From: Chthonomonadaceae bacterium
GTDB lineage: Bacteria; Armatimonadota; Chthonomonadetes; Chthonomonadales; Chthonomonadaceae
Length of the DNA stretch: 6,196 nt
Assembly: GCA_025355115.1 (NCBI GenBank)
Contig: JANXLO010000445.1
Coordinates: 1-6,196 of the forward strand
Reading direction: 5' to 3'
The position numbers and the translations under genes were made by a program. Numbering within the stretch: position 1 is the first letter of the stretch; each line of letters begins with the position of its first letter. Shown here one piece after another: positions 1 to 5,610 of the stretch. Below the pieces are notes generated by a model, which was given only the letters and a program-made list of their open reading frames with translations, made no database searches and had not been told where the DNA came from.

Positions 1-2622
1 CCGATCTCCGGCGCGATCGATTCCGTGCTGACGGTTTCCAATCCGACGGAACGCCCTCTGCCGCTGCGCCTGGAGATGGTGCTGAAACGGGACCGCATGC
101 CCGACGAGACGCGACGGCAGGAGATCACGCTGTCGCCCGGTCAGCGGAAAGAGATGACGCTCCAGCTTCAGGATCTGGTTTCTCAGCGCTGCGACCTCCA
201 GACACGGGTGCTGCCCACAGACGGCGGCGCGCCCTTCTACGACCGCAAGATGGCCTGGAAACTCGGTCCGGCAAGTTACGCCTGGAAGACCGAAAAGCCC
301 GTCGTACCGCCGATCACGTTTCAGTTCGCTTACTATCCCTCCCGCAACCGCATGCGCCTGCTGGCCGACGTCACCGGCCTGACGCGGGATGCCTCTTTGT
401 CTCACCTCTCCGCTGTGATACGGGGAGCGGGCAAGGGCAAAGTCGTCAAGACCGTGCGCTTCGACCGTTTCACGCAAGGCCGAGAGGAGCAGACATTCGA
501 CTTGCCGCCGCTCGAAGGCAAATATGAGATCGCGCTGACCGCCTTCGGAAGCCATGTACCGGGCGGAGAAATCGTCAAGCCGTTCGAGCGGACCCGCTAT
601 GCGTGGGAACACAATCGCCTGGGTCGCAGCACAAAGGTCTATCCGCCGTTTACGCCGACCGTGGTCGGAGGCGGGAGGGTGCAGACGGTTCTGCGCTCTC
701 ACAAGACCAACGGCCTGGGACTGTGGGATCAGGTGACCGCAAAAGGTCAGCCGCTGCTCTCCGGCCCGATGCGCTTTCGACTGACGCAGAACGGCCACGA
801 CCTCCCGGTTCGCCCTTCCGCCTCCCGCATCGTCAAGCAGCAGGAGAACGAAGCGGTCATGACGGGGGGCTTCCAGGCCGGAAGCGTGACCGCACGAACC
901 CGCTCGACCTGGGACTACGACGGCACGATGCGCCTGGATCTGACGCTCGCCCCCGGCGCGACCGTGGACGGGCTGACTCTGGAGATTCCTCTGCGCGATG
1001 AGGCCGCTCCGCTCCTGCATGCCATGGGCGACGGCATCCGCAACACGCTCTATACGCAGGTTCCGGCAGGCCAGGGAGTCGTCTGGACGAGCGCGAAGGT
1101 GCAGACGGAGGACCTGCCCTCGCGCTTCTGCTCCTATCTCTTCGTCGGCAGCCCGGTGCGCGGCCTCTGCTGGTTTGCCGAGAACGACAAAGGCTGGGGC
1201 TGGGATCGCAAGACCCCCAATCTGGATCTGGTGCGTTCGGGCAAGACCCTGACGCTGCGAGTGCATCTCATCGACAAACCTACCGATCTGCGGCAGGCGC
1301 GTACCCTCACCTTCGGTCTGCTGGCCGCGCCGGTCAAACCGCGCCTGGAGCCCTGGCGCGATCGCTGGCTGCGCGAGAACTACAGCATCCTGGGCACCGA
1401 CATCAACTGGCTCGCCCTGGGTGACTGCGGCTCGGTCTATCCGGCCGGTAAGGATCTGCATCTGTGGGAGATGATCCGCCGAGGCAATACGGAGCATCTT
1501 TCCGATGCCGAGGTGGAGCAGACCGTCAAGGAGGGCGAGAAGTACTTTGCGCCCTACAGTCCGGAATATGCGGCCCGTTATCCCGCCCACGTGCGCTACA
1601 ATCTGCGGTCGCGTTACGGCACGAAGATGGTCTTCTACTACAACCGGGCCAGCTATCAGGGGGCGGACGAGTTTCAGACGTTTCAGGACGAATGGGGCCT
1701 GACCGACTACCGCACCGTCGGGCCGGGCAACAGCGTCAGCGAAATTAAGATCGTGCCCTCCGACTCCTACATCGACCACGCACTCTACTGGTACGGCAAG
1801 TCGTTCGACATCGGCGGCAATCGGGGCGTCTACTGGGACAACTGGTTCTTCGTCGGCTCCTCCAATACGGCCATGACCGACGCCTGGAAGGGTGCGGACG
1901 GCGTCGTGACGCCCGCGACCGGCCTCTGGGGCATGCGCGAACTGGCGAAGCGGACCTTCCAGTACATGAACGAGCGCGGCATGGTCCCGATCACCATGCC
2001 GCACATGACCTCCACCAGCATCCTGCCCATGCTCTCCTTCGCCACCGTGCAGTACGACTGGGAGTGGAAATATTCGGAAGGGGATGTGCAGGGGCGGTTT
2101 CCGCGCGAGTATATTCAGCTCGTCTCCAACGGCGATCTGGCGGGAACCTGGCCGGTGCTGCTGGGCGATCACGGCGCCCTGGAGAACGCCCCCTGGACGC
2201 AGCGCACCTTTGCGGCTGTCTGCCTGGTCCACGAGATGGAGCCGAGCAACCGGGTCCGCGCGATCTGGGACCCTCTGCTCGCCCCGATCTACCGACTGCT
2301 TGACGGCAAGGGCGTGCAGGTCTACCGCTACTGGGACGAGCGCCCCCAACCGGCCTCCACAGGCGATCCCGATCTGCCCCTGATCGTCTTCTCCCTGCCG
2401 GGCAAAGAGGCTATTGTCGTCGTGACCAGCTACGCAAACAAGGACGCTGCCGTAACCCTCCGCCTGGATATCAGTGCCCTTGGCTTTGCAAACGGCTTCC
2501 AGGCGTTGGATGCGGAAACCGGCAACCCCTTACCACTTCAGGACGGTCGCGTCACCTTCCCCCTGCGCCGCCACGACCTCCGCGAAATCCGCCTCCTCCC
2601 GAAAGCGGGCAACGCTCCTTGA
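1..2622 (+). CDS. Large glycoside-hydrolase-like protein (DUF6067/GH123-like), 5' end outside window
   Basis: The frame is open from base 1 (it reads PISGAIDS before the GTG at 25), so the true start lies upstream and at least 873 residues are visible. Counting from the GTG at 25, residues 1-90 and about 95-190 look like beta-sandwich domains. The stretch around 193-212 (YAWEHNRLG, then VYPPFTP) and the CWFAENDKGW motif at 382-391 recall the N-terminal half of DUF6067-type glycoside-hydrolase-domain proteins. Residues about 450-750 look like a TIM-barrel catalytic region, with INWLALGD (460-467), KMVFYYNR (534-541) and GVYWDNWFF (601-609). The acidic residues in YWDN and VQYDWEW are candidate active-site positions by eye only. 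A C-terminal beta-sandwich (about 785-860) ends the protein. The likely role is extracellular or envelope polysaccharide breakdown; the substrate is unknown. The family call is from motif memory and not from an alignment. No frame breaks are seen. The 3' end converges on the antitoxin gene with 23 bp between them. Confidence 0.6.
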   Translation, partial: PISGAIDSVLTVSNPTERPLPLRLEMVLKRDRMPDETRRQEITLSPGQRKEMTLQLQDLVSQRCDLQTRVLPTDGGAPFYDRKMAWKLGPASYAWKTEKPVVPPITFQFAYYPSRNRMRLLADVTGLTRDASLSHLSAVIRGAGKGKVVKTVRFDRFTQGREEQTFDLPPLEGKYEIALTAFGSHVPGGEIVKPFERTRYAWEHNRLGRSTKVYPPFTPTVVGGGRVQTVLRSHKTNGLGLWDQVTAKGQPLLSGPMRFRLTQNGHDLPVRPSASRIVKQQENEAVMTGGFQAGSVTARTRSTWDYDGTMRLDLTLAPGATVDGLTLEIPLRDEAAPLLHAMGDGIRNTLYTQVPAGQGVVWTSAKVQTEDLPSRFCSYLFVGSPVRGLCWFAENDKGWGWDRKTPNLDLVRSGKTLTLRVHLIDKPTDLRQARTLTFGLLAAPVKPRLEPWRDRWLRENYSILGTDINWLALGDCGSVYPAGKDLHLWEMIRRGNTEHLSDAEVEQTVKEGEKYFAPYSPEYAARYPAHVRYNLRSRYGTKMVFYYNRASYQGADEFQTFQDEWGLTDYRTVGPGNSVSEIKIVPSDSYIDHALYWYGKSFDIGGNRGVYWDNWFFVGSSNTAMTDAWKGADGVVTPATGLWGMRELAKRTFQYMNERGMVPITMPHMTSTSILPMLSFATVQYDWEWKYSEGDVQGRFPREYIQLVSNGDLAGTWPVLLGDHGALENAPWTQRTFAAVCLVHEMEPSNRVRAIWDPLLAPIYRLLDGKGVQVYRYWDERPQPASTGDPDLPLIVFSLPGKEAIVVVTSYANKDAAVTLRLDISALGFANGFQALDAETGNPLPLQDGRVTFPLRRHDLREIRLLPKAGNAP

Positions 2623-2645
2623 ATGGTAACGGATGATTGGGACTT

Positions 2646-3689
2646 TCAGAGCGTCGTGTGCAAAGATGGCATCAAGTGCGTTAGATCCACCTTTAATTTG
2701 TCCGCATAGTTGTAAGAGATGGCCTGGCCTTCTTTCGTTTCCAAATAGCCCTCTTCCTCATGTGACAGGGACGAAATATCCTTGCTCGTCATGGCTCGGA
2801 AATGCTCGTGAACCGCCTTTAAGACTTCCATTTCAGAAGCGGAAAACGCTTGGTCATCAGGCTGAACCGTTACAAGGATTTCACCTGAGCCATTTGCAAA
2901 AAAGACTTCCCTCACATTGATTCTCTCTTCCCTGAGGAGATGGTTTAGAAACAGGGCATATTGGTCCGCGACAGGACCATAAGGAAGATGAACGTAGGAC
3001 GTTCCTGATACAGAGACGCCATAGTATCGGTAATGCAGAAAATCCGTGTACCATAGGAGTTTATTCATCTTGGTCTTGTACACGCCGTCCTTATCGCTAG
3101 CGAAGAAGGCTATCATATCCATCAATTTCTCCGGCTGAAATGGCAAGTAACCCGTGTAGATATCCGGCCCCTTATAGCTGACACTGGCTGATGCCAATTC
3201 GATGATCTTATCAGGACACTCTTCTCGAATGAGCTGGTCTACCCTTTCGCCAATCTTTTTTCGTTGGGAGGCGGAGAGAACATCGCCCCGTGTCTTGAGA
3301 ATTCTCTTCATATTCCCTGGACTCTGTACCATAATCAAAAGCTGATTGTGAACTTCATCAGGAATGCTGCCGCTCTCATAGCGATGGATCGTAATCTCAC
3401 CCATACCCAGCAAATTGGACAAGCCGCGCTGAGTCAGAGCATATTTTTCACGCATCGCCTTGATATCGGTGGGACCTATCAAGCCATGAATAGAGCGATA
3501 GACATCATACGCCTTGAGCAGACTGGCAGAGTCCAACTCACGATCATAGACATCTTCCCCACACTTGTCGCACACTCGAACCGAAGCCAATATTGTGATC
3601 GGCTCCCCTTTAACCGGGAAAGTTTCCTCCCGAGTAACAATGCGCGTCTGGTCTTCTTGGACCCGGTCGCCATTAGAACATGTGTACAT
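2646..3689 (-). CDS. MqsA-like/XRE antitoxin with C-terminal SocA/Panacea (DUF4065) domain
   Basis: This 347-residue protein is the likely antitoxin and autorepressor of the upstream toxin. Residues 1-50 resemble the YgiT/MqsA zinc-binding N-terminus, with C4 and C40-x-x-C43; the usual second Cys of the first pair is absent (C4-S-N-G7). Residues about 75-118 form an XRE-type helix-turn-helix (REKYALTQRGLSNLLGMG, then HRYESG), as in the C-terminal half of MqsA. Residues about 185-335 match the SocA/Panacea pattern: KMNKLLWYTDFLHYRYYG (207-224), LPYGPV (235-240) and ISYNYADKL (324-332). The Panacea domain is known from antitoxins that neutralise unrelated toxins. Here it is added to a protein that already has MqsA-like modules, making it much longer than E. 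coli MqsA (131 residues). The ATG at 3689 has a strong SD (AAGGAGG, 5-nt spacing), placed in the 17-bp gap after the toxin stop. Base composition is clearly more AT-rich than the gene at 1-2622. Role and partner are inferred from domains and operon order. Confidence 0.8.
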   Translation of the reverse strand: MYTCSNGDRVQEDQTRIVTREETFPVKGEPITILASVRVCDKCGEDVYDRELDSASLLKAYDVYRSIHGLIGPTDIKAMREKYALTQRGLSNLLGMGEITIHRYESGSIPDEVHNQLLIMVQSPGNMKRILKTRGDVLSASQRKKIGERVDQLIREECPDKIIELASASVSYKGPDIYTGYLPFQPEKLMDMIAFFASDKDGVYKTKMNKLLWYTDFLHYRYYGVSVSGTSYVHLPYGPVADQYALFLNHLLREERINVREVFFANGSGEILVTVQPDDQAFSASEMEVLKAVHEHFRAMTSKDISSLSHEEEGYLETKEGQAISYNYADKLKVDLTHLMPSLHTTL

Positions 3690-3694
3690 TTTGG

Positions 3695-3701
3695 CCTCCT
3701 T
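3695..3701 (-). promoter_or_regulatory. Strong Shine-Dalgarno for the antitoxin
   Basis: On the minus strand AAGGAGG ends five bases before the antitoxin ATG at 3689. It lies entirely in the short gap after the toxin stop codon (TAG, 3709-3707). It fixes the antitoxin start and contrasts with the toxin, which has no recognisable site. This suggests more antitoxin than toxin is made per transcript. Confidence 0.8.
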
Positions 3702-3706
3702 CCTGT

Positions 3707-4060
3707 CTAACGCAACGGAAATCTAAGCGGAAACTCAGCTTCATGGAACGAGAGACAAGCTGCCCTCCCAGTTTCAAGTTTAACCTTGATATAGATGTTA
3801 GCATGATGGATGATCGTTCCAAATACCCAGATCTCACCTGCACTACCGTCGTAGTCTTGCGTTGGACCACTGATATAATCTTGGGCAGACAATCCTAACA
3901 TGGCGTTCTCTGCATCTGAAATCGTCATGCCCAGATGAGCGAGCGCGTTAAGATTAGCTCTGCGAGGAATAAAATCGATGCCTGATAGGGTTGCTTCTTG
4001 CTTAAAGCGCTTTAAAAAATTTACCGCCTCAGTTATGTTCGCGATAATCAGAATCTCCAA
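3707..4060 (-). CDS. MqsR-family-like type II toxin (putative mRNA interferase)
   Basis: This 117-residue protein is probably a BECR-fold ribonuclease toxin that cuts mRNA and arrests growth until bound by the antitoxin. By eye, residues 43-110 follow E. coli MqsR. LGMTISDAENAMLGLSAQDY matches the LGLDFDGM...GLSESDFY stretch, EIWVF (76-80) follows, then a strand IYIKVKL (89-95) equivalent to VYLKITV, and a C-terminal SFHEAE (104-109) in place of SFKEK. Y90 aligns with catalytic Y81, but K56, Q68 and K96 of E. coli MqsR are not conserved, and H106 sits at the K96 position. The ending SFHEAEFPLRFP recalls a large MqsR-annotated branch with a SFHxAE motif. The furthest upstream start is TTG at 4060, two codons after an in-frame TAA and without a good SD; the next in-frame ATG (M45) would remove much of the fold. 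It is the first gene of the operon, 17 bp before the antitoxin. Toxin activity is inferred. Confidence 0.72.
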   Translation of the reverse strand: MEILIIANITEAVNFLKRFKQEATLSGIDFIPRRANLNALAHLGMTISDAENAMLGLSAQDYISGPTQDYDGSAGEIWVFGTIIHHANIYIKVKLETGRAACLSFHEAEFPLRFPLR

Positions 4061-4090
4061 AAGTTAAAATAGGAACTGGGCCGCATATCT

Positions 4091-4103
4091 GCTATCATAT
4101 GAT
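4091..4103. promoter_or_regulatory. Operator-like palindrome 1 (leader side)
   Basis: GCTATCATATGAT contains the perfect 10-bp palindrome ATCATATGAT (4094-4103). It is the exact inverted copy of the 13 bp at 4142-4154. It falls roughly 27-40 bases downstream of the predicted transcription start and ends about 30 bases before the toxin start. It is probably a second binding site for the antitoxin's helix-turn-helix, acting as autorepressor; this is inferred from position and repetition. Confidence 0.6.
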
Positions 4104-4136
4104 CCCATAATATAAAATACGAGCCTGACCACTTTT

Positions 4137-4165
4137 ATGTTATCATATGATAGCATATATGTCAA
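4137..4165 (-). promoter_or_regulatory. Sigma-70-type promoter of the toxin-antitoxin operon
   Basis: On the minus strand a perfect TTGACA (4165-4160) is followed by a 17-bp spacer and TAACAT (4142-4137). The -10 matches TATAAT at four of six positions and is preceded by TGA, giving an extended -10. The predicted transcription start is near 4130, leaving a leader of about 70 nt before the toxin start at 4060. The spacer is filled by the operator-like palindrome. Confidence 0.7.
4141..4154. promoter_or_regulatory. Operator-like palindrome 2 (inside the promoter spacer)
   Basis: TATCATATGATA at 4141-4152 is a perfect 12-bp palindrome. With GC added (to 4154) it mirrors the site at 4091-4103. 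It sits between the -35 and -10 of the leftward promoter and overlaps the upstream end of the -10. A repressor bound here would block RNA polymerase. Centres of the two palindromes are 48 bp apart, so two dimers could bind on nearby faces of the DNA or loop it. Confidence 0.65.
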
Positions 4166-4321
4166 GGGCACGAATGTGCCAGACTGTCCCCGTTGTCGAA
4201 TCAAAGACCAACCTATTCGACTCCATGTTGCAGATCTCCTGAAAGAGAGTCACGAGACACTCGCGTCTGGATTACCAATTGTGCGCTATGTAAAGGTCGG
4301 CAGGAACCCAACCATTCACTT

Positions 4322-4327
4322 TATAAT
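4322..4327 (+). promoter_or_regulatory. -10 element (TATAAT) upstream of the HAF-repeat gene
   Basis: A perfect TATAAT lies about 60 bases before the ATG at 4388. No good -35 is visible 16-18 bases upstream (the sequence there is GC-rich and unlike TTGACA), so the promoter would be weak or activator-dependent. Transcription would start near 4334. Confidence 0.4.
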
Positions 4328-4347
4328 GACCTCGTAAGCAACATATT

Positions 4348-4364
4348 GCGGCCCTTCGGGGCGC
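4348..4364 (+). other. UUCG-capped hairpin in the leader of the HAF-repeat gene
   Basis: GCCC-TTCG-GGGC (4351-4362) forms a four-pair stem closed by the very stable UUCG tetraloop. It is extended by GC/GC around one bulged G (4350). No U-run follows, so it is not a terminator. It could stabilise the 5' end of the mRNA, or be chance. Confidence 0.4.
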
Positions 4365-4387
4365 TTATCTCACGGGGGGCTATGGTA

Positions 4388-4725
4388 ATGAAACGTTCCG
4401 CTCTTCGAATCTCTACGCTGTTTCTCGCCGCTGTCGCGGCCTGTGCTGCCGCCTTCTCGCCTGTCGCCCAGGCTCAGAAACCGGGTCCTAAAATCTCCTG
4501 CATTATGGTGGATCATCCCGGCGCGCTCACCTCGACGTCGATCAACGGCACCAACGATTTCGACGAGTATGTCGGCGTCTACGACGATGCTCAGGGAAAC
4601 TACCACGGCTTCGAAGGCAAATCTATGTCTCCACCGTTGGCACCGTCAACAACCGCAAGCAGTTTGTCGGAGAGTTCGTCGATGGTATGGGCCTGACCCA
4701 CGGCTACATCGCTACCCGCCCGTAG
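4388..4725 (+). pseudogene. Small exported HAF-repeat protein, interrupted by a one-base frameshift
   Basis: The frame from the ATG at 4388 begins with a signal peptide (MKRSALRIST start, hydrophobic core to residue 26). It has a signal peptidase I site after VAQA (A29) and an alternative lipobox-like VAAC at 16-19. Residues 56-75 (NDFDEYVGVYDDAQGNYHGF) look like one HAF-type repeat, the VGxxxDxxGxxHGF pattern. After the AAA at 4619-4621 this frame drifts into low-complexity residues and stops at 4696. The neighbouring frame from 4621 reads IYVSTVGTVNNRKQF and continues to TAG at 4723-4725, with a second repeat (corrected residues 88-107, ending GLTHGY). Adding one A to the run restores a coherent 112-residue protein. 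G-rich bases 4374-4379 lie 8 nt before 4388 and favour it over the ATG at 4382. A terminator follows. Function of HAF proteins is poorly known; it is probably extracellular. A sequencing error could produce the same picture. Confidence 0.6.
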
Positions 4726-4765
4726 TCCTGTAGACGGCAATCTCACCGCTCTGCCCCTACGTTAC

Positions 4766-4798
4766 CAGGCCCACCGCTTTGCGCAGTGGGCCTGTTTT
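4766..4798 (+). terminator. Rho-independent terminator after the HAF-repeat gene
   Basis: CAGGCCCAC (4766-4774) pairs perfectly with GTGGGCCTG (4786-4794). Inside it a CGC-TTT-GCG mini-hairpin and a CA bulge cap the stem, and TTTT follows at 4795-4798. It lies 41 bp after the frame-corrected stop at 4725. Confidence 0.85.
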
Positions 4799-4984
4799 AG
4801 TGCCACGCTACGGCGTTCGGATCGATGAGCCGACGGTTGCCTTAGCCTTCCACGGCCCAGACAGGTCGATCGCTTTTATAAGTTACAAGTTACAAGTCAC
4901 GGCAGGTTTCCGACGTGTTCGCAGCGTATCATCATAGAGCAGACAGAGAGGCAGAACGCAGGCTTTTGGAGGAGAAAAGGGATC
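4799..4984. other. Intergenic region upstream of the DinB-family gene
   Basis: No gene is seen here. It contains the heptamer repeat at 4880-4900, possible -10-like hexamers (TATAAG 4877-4882; TATCAT 4927-4932) without matching -35 elements, and the SD of the next gene at 4968-4974. Confidence 0.5.
4880..4900. repeat. Three tandem 7-bp repeats (AAGTTAC, AAGTTAC, AAGTCAC)
   Basis: Three head-to-tail heptamers, the last with one change. They lie 84 bp before the DinB-family start. They could be direct-repeat binding sites for a regulator or a small piece of a short tandem repeat. Nothing more can be said from the sequence. Confidence 0.6.
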
Positions 4985-5536
4985 ATGACGCAGGAGAGTG
5001 TGGCGCTCAGTACGGTCTATAGCGGCTGGGACGGCTATCAACGCAGTCTGACGGCGGCGATTGCGCCGCTTTCGCAGGAGCAGTCGGCATACCGTCCTGC
5101 CCCCGACCGGCGTTCCGTGGGAGAGATCGCCGCGCATATCGCTTTTGGCCGCCTCGACTGGTTTCAGCGCATGGGGGCGCCGGGCAGCGCGGAGCTGGTC
5201 GCGCAGGCGGCGTCGGAGGGAGTTTGGAGGCCGTGGGGACAGGTTGCCGCCTCCGTCTCCGACAGCCCGGTCGAGATCGTGCGCTGGCTGGAAGCTACCT
5301 GGCAAATGATCGAGACCTGCCTGAACCTCTGGACTGTTGCCGATCTGGGGGTGAGCTACCTGCAGCCCTACGGCGGCAAGACCTATGCGGTCTCCCGCCA
5401 GTGGACCCTCTGGCGCATCATGGCCCACGATATCCATCATGGCGGGCAGTTGACCATTCTGCTCGCCGCCCAGGGCATCGACCTGCCCGACCTCGGCGAC
5501 AATGGCGGACACATCGTAGAGGCGCCGCAAGCCTGA
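4985..5536 (+). CDS. DinB/YfiT-family putative metal-dependent protein
   Basis: A 183-residue protein of the DinB-like four-helix-bundle superfamily, whose members bind a divalent metal through three histidines; several are thiol S-transferases, but most have no known reaction. The probable ligands are H51 in the helix IAAHIAFGRLDWF and H148 plus H152 in MAHDIHHGGQLTILL, the typical C-terminal HxxxHHGGQ-type motif. The early WDGYQRSLTAAIAPLSQEQ segment is the usual first helix, and YRPAP, then SVGEIAAHIA, the usual second. Length is normal for the family and the protein is cytoplasmic (no signal). GGAGGAG at 4968-4974 lies 10 nt before the ATG, supporting this start. GC content is high, like the gene at 1-2622. 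It is transcribed alone and converges on the right-edge gene. The substrate cannot be told. Confidence 0.85.
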   Translation: MTQESVALSTVYSGWDGYQRSLTAAIAPLSQEQSAYRPAPDRRSVGEIAAHIAFGRLDWFQRMGAPGSAELVAQAASEGVWRPWGQVAASVSDSPVEIVRWLEATWQMIETCLNLWTVADLGVSYLQPYGGKTYAVSRQWTLWRIMAHDIHHGGQLTILLAAQGIDLPDLGDNGGHIVEAPQA

Positions 5537-5574
5537 CGCCACCGTTCGGCCAGCGGGGGCCACTATAGAACGAT

Positions 5575-5610
5575 GCTTTTCTTGCGTTGGAAAAGCGTTT
5601 ACCTTTTTTA
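5575..5610 (+). terminator. Weak terminator-like hairpin after the DinB-family gene
   Basis: GCTTTTC (5575-5581) pairs with GAAAAGC (5590-5596) across an 8-nt loop. A T-rich tract (GTTTACCTTTTTTA) follows at 5597-5610. It would end rightward transcription and overlaps the stop codon of the converging gene. The stem is AT-rich and so only moderately stable. Confidence 0.5.

Larger units (their letters stand above)
4061..4387. other. Divergent intergenic region between toxin operon and HAF-repeat gene
   Basis: About 327 bp without a convincing gene. Its left half holds the toxin-antitoxin promoter and two palindromic operator-like sites and is very AT-rich. Its right half carries a perfect TATAAT for the rightward gene and a UUCG hairpin. 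The stretch 4166-4320 contains only short open frames: one at 4137-4337 (+), which starts inside the operator, and a 27-codon one at 4226-4143 (-). Nothing in it is recognised; it may be the edge of the inserted toxin-antitoxin segment. Confidence 0.5.

Noticed and set aside
603..1001. 132-codon frame inside the glycosidase-like gene
   Set aside because: Arg/Pro/Gly/Ser-rich out-of-frame translation typical of GC-rich coding DNA.
3264..3710. 148-codon rightward frame opposite the antitoxin
   Set aside because: No SD or recognisable motif; the opposite strand carries clear HTH and SocA domains.
4137..4337. 66-codon rightward frame with a CPRC motif
   Set aside because: Its first codons are the operator palindrome itself, it has no SD, and the protein resembles nothing known.
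4193..4387. Longer N-terminus for the HAF-repeat protein from ATG 4193
   Set aside because: The extension is Arg/Cys-rich and unlike a protein, it would bury the signal peptide internally, and the TATAAT at 4322 lies inside it.
4615..4630. Programmed -1 ribosomal frameshift in the HAF-repeat gene
   Set aside because: No slippery heptamer of the X-XXY-YYZ type and no obvious stimulatory stem directly downstream; simple base loss fits better.
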